A DNA stretch of 64,000 nucleotides, from NCBI RefSeq assembly GCF_016545825.1, contig NC_052613.1:7936001-8000000 (forward strand), in the 5' to 3' direction. Numbering within the stretch: position 1 is the first letter of the stretch; each line of letters starts with the position of its first letter. The notes below the pieces were generated by a model that was not told where the DNA came from, did no database searches, and saw nothing but the letters and a program-made list of their open reading frames with translations. The DNA comes from Eucalyptus grandis. Lineage: Eukaryota; Streptophyta; Magnoliopsida; Myrtales; Myrtaceae. A program made the translations under genes and the position numbers. Positions 37,901 through 49,225 of the stretch are shown in pieces.

Positions 37901-39818
37901 TTTATGCATCTTTTGCCCTTCTTGAGCTGTTCCCAAAATTGAACTTAGCATTCAACGTGATTTTGCTAAAGCAATCTTATGTGAGGATGGAAGAAAAGTG
38001 AAATTTCTTGCCAAGGGAAGTCGGGAATTCGTAAAGCTAGAGGTGCGGTTTCCTCATGATCTTGGAACACATGATCCATGGCATGAAATGAATGCCTATA
38101 ACATTCAAGACACAAGCAAGTGGAAGGATATGAACCCAAAATTCGTGCTTCAAGTATATAGGGATTTCTCAGCGACAGGAGACACGTCCTTTGGTGTAGA
38201 TGTATGGCCATCCGTTCGTGCTGCTATGGAGTACATGAAACAGTTTGATCGGGATGATGATGGTCTTATTGGAAATGATGGATTTCCAGATCAAACATAT
38301 GATGCCTGGACGGTCCATGTGTTAGTGCTTACTGTGGTGGTCTGTGGCTTGCTGCACTTCAAGCTGCAGGTGCCATGGCCCTTCAGCTGGGAGACAAGGA
38401 GTTCGCTGATTGGTGCAAAAGCACTTTTTGAGGGCTAAGCCTGTATTTGAAGAAAAGCTATAGAATGGTTCATATTTTAACTATGACAGCGGGTCAAGTA
38501 GTAATAGTAAATCTATACAAGCGGATCAGCTTGCGGGGCAATGGTACACTGCCTCATCTGGGTTGCCTCCGCTTTTTGATGAATGTAAAATAAGAAGCGC
38601 TCTACAGAAGGTATATGATTTTAACGTCATGAAAGTGAAGGGTGGAAGGATGGGTGCAGTGAATGGAATGCATCCCAACGGAAAAGTGGACGAGACATGC
38701 ATGCAGTCGCGAGAAGTATGGACCGGTGTAACATATGCTGTGGCAGCTAGAATGATCCTTGCTGGAATGAAAGACGAAGCATTTGGCACTGCTGAAGGAA
38801 TTTTCACTGCTGGCTGGTCTGAAGAAGGATATGGGTGATTCCTCGCACTCACATTTTGAATAAAGTAGTCATATCCGGAGGTTTTATTTGTGTTTCAGTG
38901 TAGTTTTTTGTTCATCAAGGATATGGGTAATTCCTTGCACTCCATGATGTGATGGTTTACCTTGTGTGTAGATATTATTTGGGATTCTTGTCTCTTCAGA
39001 TTATGCCCTTAGAGCAAACAGACCTTCAACCACTTCACTAATGGAGGGAAGAAGATAGCTTGGATGATTTTGTTTATGACTATTATTTTAATATCCTCAC
39101 AGAGAGATGTTAAAAGGCACTCATCACAAAAGAAAACAGAAGAAGAAATGAAGGAAAGGAAGTTTGCATATTTACGTGCATGTAATGATGCTAGTTGATG
39201 TTTCTAGTTTCTTAAATAAATATTATACAACAATATTGCTACCAGATTTTTCTCTCTTTTCTTGCGATGATTCCACCAGAAACTTGAACAAGATAGGGTA
39301 TGGAAATGGGAAATTCATTTTTTGTGAGGTCTACTTCGACCTCATTATCTCTCTTGTTAATAGATCTAGGACATCCTAACATGGAGTAGGTATCATTGTT
39401 GGAACTTTGACTATGGACAGCTTATTGATTCAGATCATGGAAAATTGTATGCGTTTATATGTGCCCGTCATTCTTCTCGTAACTCTACTACTAGGCAAGT
39501 GCTCTTTCTGATGTAATGTATCGTAACTCGATAGTTTTTTTCTCTGTGTGAACAGGTATTGGTTCCAGACATCAGAGGGTTGGACAATGGACGGTCACTT
39601 CCCATCACTAATGTATATGAGGCCGCTTTCCATCTGGAGCATGCAATGGGCTTTGAACCCACGCAAGGCCATTCTCAGGCTCCTACAATAATTACAATGG
39701 ACAGGGTGCACATTCCTCCTGCTCCTTTGAGACCCTGCCAACACGAAACGAGCGCCAGGAAAGTCATGAAGAAGGCAAGTTGCTTTGGGAACTCCGTTTT
39801 CACTGTTCCTGCCAATGA
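30575..39818 (+). CDS. Non-lysosomal glucosylceramidase, GBA2 type (GH116)
   Basis: Hydrolyses glucosylceramide to glucose and ceramide at membranes. Eighteen exons are readable: 30575-30654, 31055-31166, 31317-31370, 31495-31571, 31651-31748, 31956-32027, 32691-32790, 32897-33001, 33840-33893, 33972-34027, 34112-34150, 34310-34449, 34721-34904, 36161-36225, 36504-36576, 37087-~37165, 37579-38834 and 39556-39818. The total is about 969 codons, the usual plant length. Landmarks in order are [67 protein letters not shown] (likely nucleophile Glu, as in GBA2), [23 protein letters not shown] (likely acid/base Asp), [15 protein letters not shown] and [10 protein letters not shown]. Nearly every exon has one or two 1-2 base indels, and a TAA replaces a codon near 36512. 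Introns 1 and 11 use GC donors. The long 3' exon and full exon order argue against a processed copy. Confidence 0.9.
34903..34945. repeat. (CT)n microsatellite in GBA2 intron
   Basis: About 20 CT units immediately after the donor of exon 13, grading into (TG)-rich text. The run begins at the splice donor itself (ataggtctctct), so length change could affect splicing. Confidence 0.85.
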
Positions 39819-40692
39819 TCTCGTGAGTTTATCCGCAAAGGAAAAGAGCATGTATTGCGTGCTTGCTTCCTCTAACTCTCTTCAAGTGGAAGAATTTGCT
39901 GGAGGTATGTCTCAGGCGGTCTTCCCCTTGGAACTACTAGATCGGATTGGACCTGGTAGTGTAAATTAAGCACGACGTATGGTACGGATTCCCCTTCCAT
40001 GCCCCAAATGGGAGATCGATGACAAATTGGGTTCGTTCTTTTTCTTGATTACCGGGATCGGTGATTGAGAACTGAAGACAATAAAAAGTGAGATTCTCAA
40101 ATGTAACCTTTTCTTGAATTTTGACTTTGCCAAGTTGGAGGAATGTTAAGATCTCCAGCTAACACTGTACTCCATTCGTTCCTTCACCTTTTGGTTACGG
40201 TGCTCGTTCCATCAAGTCCAGGAATGGCATGCTTGTATACCTGCATATGTAGTTGACTCCATTGTCCTAAAGCATTAAGCAGTAATAGCTGCTGATCGGC
40301 TCGTTTATAACATGTTCGATTACATGACGGGCGTGGAGTCGATTTGGGAACACAGAGTGATGATGCGAAAGATGCATTGGCACGGTGAAGGTGCCGAACA
40401 TGTTGAGTGATGGTCAAGTCCCTCGTGAGGTTTTTCTTTAGTCTTTTGAGTTGCACAGGAAGTGCTAAAACTTCACAGTCCAACTCCTCGAATGGACTCC
40501 CGCAGTTGCTTGAATTGAGCACTGAAAGCCCGGTCGCCGATTATCAAGGCACCAAAGACACAATGACAAAGATTATTGACATTCTTAAATGGATAGAGAT
40601 GAACTTTGTAAAGAGTCTTAGGAAGGTAACGTGGGGAGATAATACTAGTCTAACTAACGAGAACATGTATTTATCATAAAGTTAAAGTGTAA

Positions 40693-40909
40693 ATACTATA
40701 AAAAAAATTCAAATTATACTCATTGTGTCACAAATCCTAAATTTGCCTTGTCACGAAAAATCCAAATTTATACGTGTGACATATAAATTTAAGGCTTTTA
40801 CAACACATAAAAAGGTGGGGATATATGTGTCACTATAAACCAGTTTAGGGCTTAAGTTCGGGGTGTTTATGTCACTATAGGGATAATTAGGAGTTTTTTT
40901 GTGATATTA
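40693..40909. mobile_element. MITE-like element, ~215 bp
   Basis: The left end 'aaaaaaattcaaattatac' and 'cattgtgtcaca' match the reverse of the right end, 'aaaaaaactcctaattatcc' and 'tatagtgacata'. Inverted repeats of about 45 bases flank a core with the repeated word 'tgtgacat'. The ends resemble those of the element at 46873-47327, so they may be one family. Confidence 0.55.
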
Positions 40910-41299
40910 ATGCTAAATTAAATATTAATGAGTATATCAAAATAGGGGGCGTATCATTATATATCATGAATCTCTTCGTTTCTGTAAATCTTATAAAATG
41001 CTAATTTTGGATCTCATGCTAAAAATAATCTTGATAACTTAACTTTTGACACATGACCACTAAATCAAACTCAGTCATATTTCTCAAATTTAGACATGAA
41101 TCTCCCCACATCCATATTTATATATCTTATTTATGACTATATAAATAAAATTTCATTTAATAGTTTTTCATATGCTGTAAGTTTATTTTATGCGCACCAT
41201 AACTATGACCAAAAAGCAATTTTCCATAAAATTCAAGTATACAAAAATAATATTAGGCATATAAGGAAAGAGTATAATAACAATGAAATAGACACTAAA

Positions 41300-41660
41300 A
41301 ACGGGCCTTGCCTATGGTTATTGAACTTTAGTCTAATGTATAATATTATTTCTAAAATTTTAATTTATTTAATGTGATCCTATAAGTTGGCTTAATATGC
41401 AATTTTGTTCTTACATTTTTAATTTATTTAATATGATCATTAAATTATCAGTAAATATTCAATTTAATCTTTAAATTATGTGAAAATTACACAAAGCGAA
41501 AGGATAGTCAGGAGACTAAATCGAATATCTATTAATAATTCGGGAATTATATTAAACAAATTAAAACTCCAAAATAACTTTGTAGATTAGGCCAAAGTTG
41601 AGAGATTTTGTTGCATAAATTAAAAATCTAGAGGCTATATCATACTAAATCGAGTTTACA
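41300..41660. mobile_element. Inverted-repeat element
   Basis: 41413-41475 ('tttttaatttatttaatat' ... 'taaatattcaatttaatc') is the imperfect reverse complement of 41509-41571. The similarity extends outwards in weaker form on both sides. AT-rich and non-coding, and consistent with a MITE; target-site duplication not resolved. Confidence 0.5.
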
Positions 41661-41723
41661 ACCTATTTAAGCTATTATTCAAAAAAAAAAAAAAAGAGCT
41701 CTTCTTTCATCATCTCTCCCCTG

Positions 41724-41738
41724 AGGGTTTAGGGTTTA
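41724..41738 (+). promoter_or_regulatory. Double telo-box in the WDR55 leader
   Basis: 'agggtttagggttt' is two adjoining telo-box units (AAACCCTA on the other strand). Such boxes are frequent in promoters and leaders of plant ribosomal-protein and ribosome-biogenesis genes, which suits WDR55. It lies 10 bases upstream of the LINE target site and so is now about 1.2 kb from the ATG. Confidence 0.65.
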
Positions 41739-41763
41739 GCAGCAATCAACAGAAAGGCAAGAT

Positions 41764-42906
41764 TCGAAGATTTTTGGAATTCTTCCCAACCCACCGTGTG
41801 TTCGTGGACGTGGAAAAAATTCTGCGAGATTCGAAGATTTTTGGTCGTCTTTCTTTTGGCAGATTGGTCATGGTTACTCAGTTTCTCTATGGCACAACCA
41901 TTGGCTAACTTGTGGACCATTACATTTTTTGTACCACCGAATCTTATGGCGAGTTTCGACATTCCAAGCTATGCAGTGGTGGCCGATCTCTTCTCCCCTG
42001 CGGGTTGATCGCTCAGACTCTTCCTCGCAACGTGGGGCATCCCTATTCCTGATCGCTCCACGACCCATGACCGCTTCACTTGGCGCAATGACCCTTCAGG
42101 TTCGTTTTCGGCTGCTTCCGCCTGAAATACTATCAGAATTAAAAAGGAACGTGTGCCTTGGGCTTCTTTTACTTGGGATAATGCGATTGCCCCTAGGTTT
42201 CAATTTAATATGTGGTTAATCACTAAAAATCTGCGCCAACTCAAACCTTACTTCTTTTTCATGGAAGAATCGAGTTTTCGGTGTGCGCCTTCTGCAGTTC
42301 CGTTCGATTCCGTTAATCACTTGTTTTTGAATGTAAGACCTCTGCAACTCTTGCATATTTTGGGCTTCCAGGTGTAATCTTCCTTGGAGAAATAGGACGT
42401 GGGTGGATAACCTGGCTTGGGTGTTAAAATTCCTAACTAGAAAGGATTTCTTTCATAATATTGCACATTTCTCTTTCGGGGCCATGTGCCACCTTATTTG
42501 GAAGAAGAGGAATTCCATCATTTTCGAGAAGATTCCTTGGTGATCCCAGCTATGAAAAATCACCTAATCAAGGTTGTGAAGGACAAGACTCTTATGTTTA
42601 ATAATGCTCCACCTACTCCAAGAAACAAAAGACTCTAGAGAAGCTGGGGATTCGATCCCTCTGTTTGAATCGGCTACATCTTCCTAACACCCCTCCGTTC
42701 TTCACTTTTGATTGAGGGTTGGCGGACTGGTTTGTGGTAATTTGTAGTGCCGTGGGTTTGTTTAGCTTGTTCTTTTGCCTTTGTATCCTTTGATTTGGCT
42801 CCCTCTCACTCTCCCTGTTCTCCCGAGCTAGAGTGTGAGCTTTGGCTCCGAATTCTTGTATTTTTGTCCTTTGCTTAATATATCCTTACCCTTTACCAAA
42901 AAAAAA
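41764..42906 (+). mobile_element. 5'-truncated LINE insertion with poly(A) tail
   Basis: Bounded by a 16-base direct repeat 'aacagaaaggcaagat' at 41748-41763 and 42907-42922, with an A-run (42898-42908) at the right end: the signature of target-primed reverse transcription. Coding remnants on the plus strand fit the zinc-binding C-terminal region of plant LINE reverse transcriptases: DRFTWRNDPSGSFSAASAW-like, VPWASFTWDNAIAPRFQF, NMWLITKNLRQL, and later a HLIWKKRNSIIFEK-like stretch. The RT core is missing, so the insertion is about 1.14 kb of a longer element. It interrupts the leader of the WDR55 gene. Confidence 0.85.
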
Positions 42907-42957
42907 AACAGAAAGGCAAGATCAATTGCTCTGTAGAGCAAAGGAAAGGAGGAAAGC

Positions 42958-45423
42958 ATGGAGATCGATCTCCGGAACCTCGCATTCGACGTCGATTTTC
43001 ATCCATCGGAGCAGCTCGTCGCCTCCGGTCTCATCACCGGCGACCTCCTCCTGTAACGCCTCCTCCGACCTCGGCGCTCCCGGCTCATAATTTAAATTCC
43101 GGCTCTCCGAGTTCATCGAATTCGCGCCGTTTTCTGACTCGGTTTTCCGATGTTTGCAGGTACCGCTACGGCGACGGCTCCTCGCCGGAAAAGTAAAAGC
43201 CGTGTTCTTTTCGCTGCGATTTCTGTAGGAATTTTGCAATTCGTGCTGTCTTTTAATGGTGGATTGAGGGTTTCGAACGTTCTGCGATTAAGTTGCTGGA
43301 AGTGCGAGCGCACGGCGAGTCTTGTCGAGCTGTTCGGTTTATCGACGATGGGAAGGTGGATGCTTTTGCTTGAATTTCCTTCCTCTTTAGCTAAAGGAGC
43401 CTTTCATTTTTTCTTTTCTTTTTTTAATAACTTAAGAAGGAGCTTAGATGTACTGAATTTAAGTCTCGCCGTTTGCATTGTGCAATGCGGCGTATGGTCA
43501 ACGATTTTTACTGGTTCTCCGGATTGCTCGATTCTTGCGACGGATGTGGAGATGGGATCTGTCGTCGCCCGAGTCGAAAAATCTCACGAGTGAGTGGTGT
43601 GTGTGTGTTTTAGTGCTTCCTTCTGTCCTTGTCCATGTCCCTGTTCTGCATGAGTTGATGCTGAAATTTTTTTAACTTTGGGGACCAGGGCTGCTGTCAA
43701 TACATCGGTCAATTTGACGGAGTCTACTATTGCCACGGGAGACGATTATGGGTGCATCAAGGTGCTTATGCTCTGATCGTCCCTTCAATGTTCTCTTTGA
43801 TTCAAATTTCTTGTACAGTTTCACCAGAGCTTTGCAGGAAGGTCCTGATTATTGGGCTTCATGTAGAGTGCCGTAGTCTGAGTTACAAATTTTAGAATCA
43901 AGGAAAGCTTTTCTCTTCCATAAATGCATATATTGTGATTGTTCAGCTCCCTTCTCCATCGTTTTCTGTTGATTTACTTTTGTTCGAGCCTCTTGAGGAA
44001 AAGTACCCTTCAAAACATTGATGAGAATAAATAAGTAATATAAGAATAGTGCGTCCTACTTCCAGAATGGGCATATTTGTAGCTATCACGTCCTAGAAGC
44101 GCATGCTTTAAAATTATAGTGTCCCGTGTTAGCTCTAGCTTATTATTTATCAACGTTTCGATGGATCACTTGGTTGTAGATTTGGGACACCAGACAACGT
44201 TCTTGCTGCAACACATTTAGTGCCCATGAAGATTTCATATCGGACATCACATTTGCATCTGATTCCATGAAACTTGTCGCCACAAGGTGGTTCTTTCAAT
44301 GCAGTGTATTTGGCAATGGCTGGGATTTTTTTTATTGCTTGTCTACATTAATATTGCTTGGAGATGGACTTTGACTGTCTTTGAAGATAGACTGTCCGTC
44401 CTAGTCACACATGCGACAGCACTTCCTAAAGCATAATGGCATTATCTTTGCTTTTTCATGTTACTTAGTGGAGATGGGACTCTATCTGTTTGCAATCTTT
44501 GAAGTAATAAAGTAAGCTTCTCACTTTCCTAAAAGTTTTGTAAACAAGCATTATTTTAGTGCTGCTTCTTTTGCTTCCCATTGGCTTGCATTCTGTAATA
44601 TGCTAACTTATTCTGTCTGAACAACAGGTCCAAACTCGGTCGAGTTCTCTGAAGATGAGTTACTATCTGTTGTCATTATGAAGGTAGATATCAACACTTG
44701 ACTGCCAGCAGCATATACTGATTCTTGTGACATTACCCAAGGAATGGAATTTGAATTCATTCCCTTCCATTCTCGTGTTTCAGCACACATCACTTTGGGT
44801 TTTGCTCCCATACTCCTGATTAATACGTTATACCATTTATAAGGTGAACCCGCATTCAGTTAGCAGTGGGGGGTTTTGAGTGCCTGCGTGTGCACCTATT
44901 TTAGCCATTTTCTTTAAGAGAAATGTGCTATCTGAGCCATTATTCTTGCTTGGAAACTTATACTGTAAAATGTTATCTACTTGACTGCACTGCCAGTATC
45001 ACTGCACTCATGCCTGCATATTTTCCCTTTCCATATGCAATCTAGGCAGGTAATTACATAACAGAAATGACCCTCAATACAAGATTCTGCACTGTTGTCA
45101 ACCATACTGGATTGAGCGTTCCTTCATCGTCTCTAGTAAATCATGCTGAAAAAGTTTATATTCTTGATGATAATTACCTGAATTACCTGTATGAATAGGT
45201 GCCTGAGAAGATACTGAATGCTCCTTTATGATTCTCGTCTTCCCTCCACCCTCCCCAACACCCCCCCCTCAAAAAAAAAAAAAAAAAGAGCACATGATGA
45301 TACTATTCTTGGGTTTGATATCTAACGGAGGAATTTGCAACCTGTTGCAGGGAACAAGAAGCATTCAGGCAAAGGAAATGATGTCGGCAATGCCAACAAC
45401 TTTTCGCCGACTTAGGCGATTGA
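42958..45423 (+). pseudogene. WDR55: WDR55 homologue, internally deleted
   Basis: WDR55 is a nuclear/nucleolar WD40 protein linked to ribosome biogenesis and a DDB1 partner in plants. Exons: 42958-43052 (MEIDLRNLAFDVDFHPSEQL), 43160-43192, 43293-43355 (RAHGESCRAVRFIDDG), ~43491-43589 (PDCSILATDVEMGS), 43689-43761 (GDDYGCIK), 44180-44286 (WDTRQRSC..FSAHEDFISD), 44469-44511 (GDGTLSVCNL), 44628-44683 (EDELLSVVIMK) and 45351-45423 (GKGNDVGNANN, FFADL after a frame change). The coding sum is about 214 codons against about 350 in Arabidopsis. The part between VVIMK and GNKKHS (about 140 residues, the last WD repeats) is absent from 44684-45350. A TGA interrupts exon 7 (44500-44502), and single-base indels occur in exons 2, 8 and 9. 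The leader carries a LINE. Probably a dead copy; an intact paralogue elsewhere is expected. Confidence 0.85.
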
Positions 45424-46872
45424 TGGCTCAAATCTTCATAGGCACATGACAAGTTGAGGTTCATACAAACATACCAAGGTTGAATTCTAGTAGGCACATT
45501 TGGCAAGCAATTCGTACATGTTTTCATTGACAGTGTGTTCTCAGAGGGAAATTTTGACAGGACTCCATGACGGGCTTCTTATTGTTTTCTGACATTCCCA
45601 GGGATGTAATACCCCATCTTAAACTCAAAACAAGTTTATGTATTTTGAGTGTTCTCGGACAACTATATATACAAAGTGGAAATCCAAATTGCAAAAGGCC
45701 TATTCCCCCTCCTTTGGCATCGATGACTGAAACAGTGAAAGTTAGATGATTGAAATACGTAAGAACAAAGATTGTTACTCCTACGTTTAGCCCACATCTG
45801 ACTTGCTAGTTCCTCACATGAACTTGCATGACCTTTGATTGAAAACAAGTCAGATTTAGACATACATTGCAGCTGATCATGACCTTTAAGCGCCTCCTCA
45901 GCACCACATTTCAGTAACTATTGGCAAAAAGAATTGGATTGCACAAATCGAAAAAGAAGATTCGCATCGAAGGATCAAATTGCATCAACAACGGTACTTA
46001 CAGCTCTAAATCATACTTCCATCCTTTCTTGATGCAATGTGCTTAATCCTTTCTTCAATTCTCCTTGACAAGGGTCATTATTACAAATTTTTATGTATAG
46101 CATCACCCCCTTCATCTGTTCAAAATGTAAAATTGTTGGTGACTTCTCCATAGATACTTCTCAGACCTGAGCAGGTCTATAAAGGCTCTCCCAAGCCCCT
46201 ATGGCGGATCCCCCGGAAAATTCCCAAGTGGGAAATTCCCAAGTGGGAGTGTGAAACACTGGGGGTCTATCAAAGCCAACCGGAGACCTTAAACCCGGTA
46301 ATGGTAACCACTTTGGGAGCCTTGTACCAAACTTGGTAGTAGCTCCTGGGTGATCCTAGCTGCACCGACTTTGGCCTCTCGATTGCCAATCCGGTATCTT
46401 ACTTATGAAGTTTCACCATGTATGCAAGTACACAAATTTGATGCCAAGTCAAAACAAATGGAGATATGCTGTTTCTCTAATCCTCTCATAAAAAAAGTAA
46501 ATATTGATATATTTGTTACATGCTTAAGAAATGAATGATTTGAAAAATATTATCCTGAAAACGATTGCTTATTTCGTTTGAAATAATTAATCAAACAACA
46601 TTCTAAATATTTTCGTAGACGATAAAGATATTCTTCATTTATTGATTTTTGTTTGTTTTTGTAAAGGATAAAAGCGATCATTTTAGGAATATATTTTTCA
46701 AATAATTAATATTCCATAAAACAAACACACTCTAAATATAGTTAGTAACTAAAAACCGATGAACCCACTGCAAATTTTACTATCGAGAAAAAGTTGAGTA
46801 GTTAGTTACCTAAGCAATTATGTAACAAGTAGTCCCTACTCACTAGTATAATTAGGAATATAATAATCAAAA
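45424..46872. other. Intergenic, no gene seen
   Basis: No supported coding region. A GC-richer island (46150-46400) includes a 15-base near-palindrome 'attcccaagtgggaa' occurring twice in tandem (46220-46248) and text ending 'ggtgatcctagctgcacc'. It could be a SINE or the tail of an old element; I cannot classify it. Confidence 0.4.
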
Positions 46873-47327
46873 GGAAAAAAATCCATCAAAACCTCTACAC
46901 TATACTCACCGTGACACATTTATTTTGAACCCTTTTTTTTAACATAAAGAACTCCAAAGTATACCTATTCGACACATTTACCTTAAACTTTTTCTCGTGA
47001 CATAATAATCCCAAACTTGTATTTATATGACGTATTTATCATTTGCCGATATTCCTGTCTTTTTCTTGTGACATAAAAATTTGAAACTAAGTATTTATGT
47101 GATGCATTTATAATTCGCTAATATTATGTCAGATGATTTTCAACCAAAATATCGTCTATGTCAACACTGTTGACTTTTGGCATCCATATAAGTGGATTTT
47201 TAGCTATTTATTGACAAAGATAAATATGTCACATATGTATAGGTTTGAAATCTTTGATATTGTGGAAAAAAATTTAGAATAAATGTATTACACTGGATAT
47301 AATTTGGGATATTTGATGGTTTTTTCC
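46873..47327. mobile_element. MITE-like element, ~455 bp
   Basis: Starts 'ggaaaaaaatccatcaaaac' and ends, in reverse, 'ggaaaaaaccatcaaatatc'. The inverted repeats continue for about 60 bases with 'gtgacacatttattttgaa' against 'gtaatacatttattctaaa'. The interior repeats 'tgtgacataaaaa'-like words and codes for nothing. Long inverted repeats without coding suggest a MULE-type MITE; a 9-base target duplication was not clear. Confidence 0.65.
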
Positions 47328-48060
47328 ATATTTAATATTTACATTTAGGATATGCACCTCAGTAGCCTACATTTGCATTTACATAAAAATAAAAATAAAA
47401 AGTCCAATATATTATGGGACATTCGCCATATGGAACGAATAATTTCTGTAATTTCGTTTACAAAAGTTATCAATGCAGATAGGAACAATCCTGAATTATT
47501 TTTACTTTTTTTCTGTTTAATCAAAATTTAGCGATGAGCTTTTTATCTTCTTTAAATCTTAAACAATGACACTTCCACAAAATGCAAATGTTGACACATA
47601 AATTCACATATCTTTTCAACCCATTTTTAAAATTTGAATAATAATTTAAAATGGTGGTGGAAAAGCGAAAAAAAGTACTTTTCATGTTACTTCAGCTGAA
47701 ACAAGCATACTCTCTACCGGACATTTACTAAGAGTCACCGATACAACAAAGCTACACAATTAATTTTGTTAAAAGCTTTGAAGAGGTCTCAGACAAGTGC
47801 TGCTAGCTCCCTGGTAAAATCCTCTTAGGGGCGGATAACATCAAATGCCAATGCATCATATAGACATATATAACGATAAATTACGTGCATGTACTAGGTG
47901 CAATGAACTACAAACGTGCAATAGCTGTCTGGTAGTCCCTGCTACAAATGTTTTTGCTCGATAGCCCCTAATACAGCAGCTTCAGAAAACATGCTAGTAC
48001 ATTGAGAAGTCTCTCTAATAATAAGTCTAGAAGACAAACACTGGCAAAACTGAGCGATCT
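47328..48060. other. Intergenic, no gene seen
   Basis: AT-rich, with simple A-rich runs. Nothing recognised. Confidence 0.5.
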
Positions 48061-48063
48061 AAA

Positions 48064-49225
48064 TCATACCATGACTGGCTTTGTTACAGTGACCAGAGAT
48101 AGTAACTCAAGCCCATCAGAGGAATAGGTCTCCTCAATGAAGTCCAGCGGTGTCCAAAAGATAACAAGCTCTTCTTTCTGTTCTCTCCCATGTTTAGCTA
48201 GCACGTCCTCGCACATATTCACCACGCAGCTCCGATGGCACAAGCTCATCTCCGGAATAAGCATCCGCAAGGCCCTGCAAGGACACAAAGTACTGTCTAT
48301 GAAAGTGTTTTAATAAGTCAACATTGTTGAGCCTGAACAACAGCCTGTGCATCCACCTAGACAAGCATGTCTGTAGCACCAAAATGTGCAGCTCGGCCGT
48401 CTCTCAGCACCCACACAAACATTCCTGGAAAAACCAACCAGTGAAATCAGAGGAAACCTGACCACAAACTGAAGAAATCGAAGGATGGCGATGTGAGAGA
48501 GATGAAGAGCAAGAGCTTGGAACAGTGGTGTGTGTGACTTGAGAGCACCTATGTGTGTTTGTGTGTATGTGGTGGCACAAGACATCAATTATGTGACATC
48601 AACATTTTGACGAGAAAAATTAATTATTTAGTTACATTTAGTAAAAGATTATTGAATTACACAAAAGGTGAGTTCGAGGACGATATCACAGAAAACAAAA
48701 TAATTTAGTAGATTAAATAAGACTTGACAGTGATGCTTATTAATTGCTAAAAAGTAAAAATGTTGCGCACACAGAATGAGCATAGAAGGTGCTCTACTGA
48801 AAAGGACTATGAATAAAAATTACATATGCCAATCTTGGTCTATTTATTCTCCCAACTGCACATAGTGACGAAATGAAAAGAACAATGCAACATCAAAAGA
48901 TCAACTCACCATGCACCGTAGTTCAATGTATGGCTCCCCCAGTTCCATCAAATTCTGCATGCAAATAGAACATGTCACCAAGCAGCAACTCCTACATATA
49001 GTGATCTAAATAAAACCTGTACTCCAATAAGTAGGATGACATAATAGCGTTTGAATTTACTCCACAGAAATCAAGTTTACACATAACAATCCAAAATCAA
49101 GACCACAATTATTACCTTATTTTTTTGTCTTTTGGGAGGACACTCCACTCCCACAAATGTGAACTCGTAGCTAGATGCATTCCCCATGCAGCATTATATT
49201 GTTCTTGCAGCATGAAACTTTCTGC
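48064..49225 (-). CDS. Unidentified multi-exon gene fragment
   Basis: On the minus strand several short blocks read like exons of one protein. About 49225-49118 gives FMLQEQYNAAWGMHLATSSH with WEWSVLPKRQKNK, followed by a GTAATA donor. 48958-48911 gives NLMELGEPYIELRCM, with a CAG acceptor and GTGAGT donor. About 48430-48290 gives CLSRWMHRLLFRLNN and LLKHFHRQYFVSLQ. The 3' part continues from ADAYSGDELVPSELRGEYV, then in another frame VLAKHGREQKEELVIFW and TPLDFIEETYSSDGLELL, to a stop before 48064. The acidic, ordered sequence and splice sites suggest a real protein, with at least one frameshift near 48210. I do not recognise the family, and the upstream exons were not found. Confidence 0.4.

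Larger units (their letters stand above)
39819..41700. other. Intergenic with two small inverted-repeat elements
   Basis: Between the glucosylceramidase and the WDR55 leader. Apart from the two inverted-repeat elements annotated separately, it is AT-rich. Open frames such as 40407-40679 plus and 40184-40522 minus match no family known to me. Confidence 0.45.
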
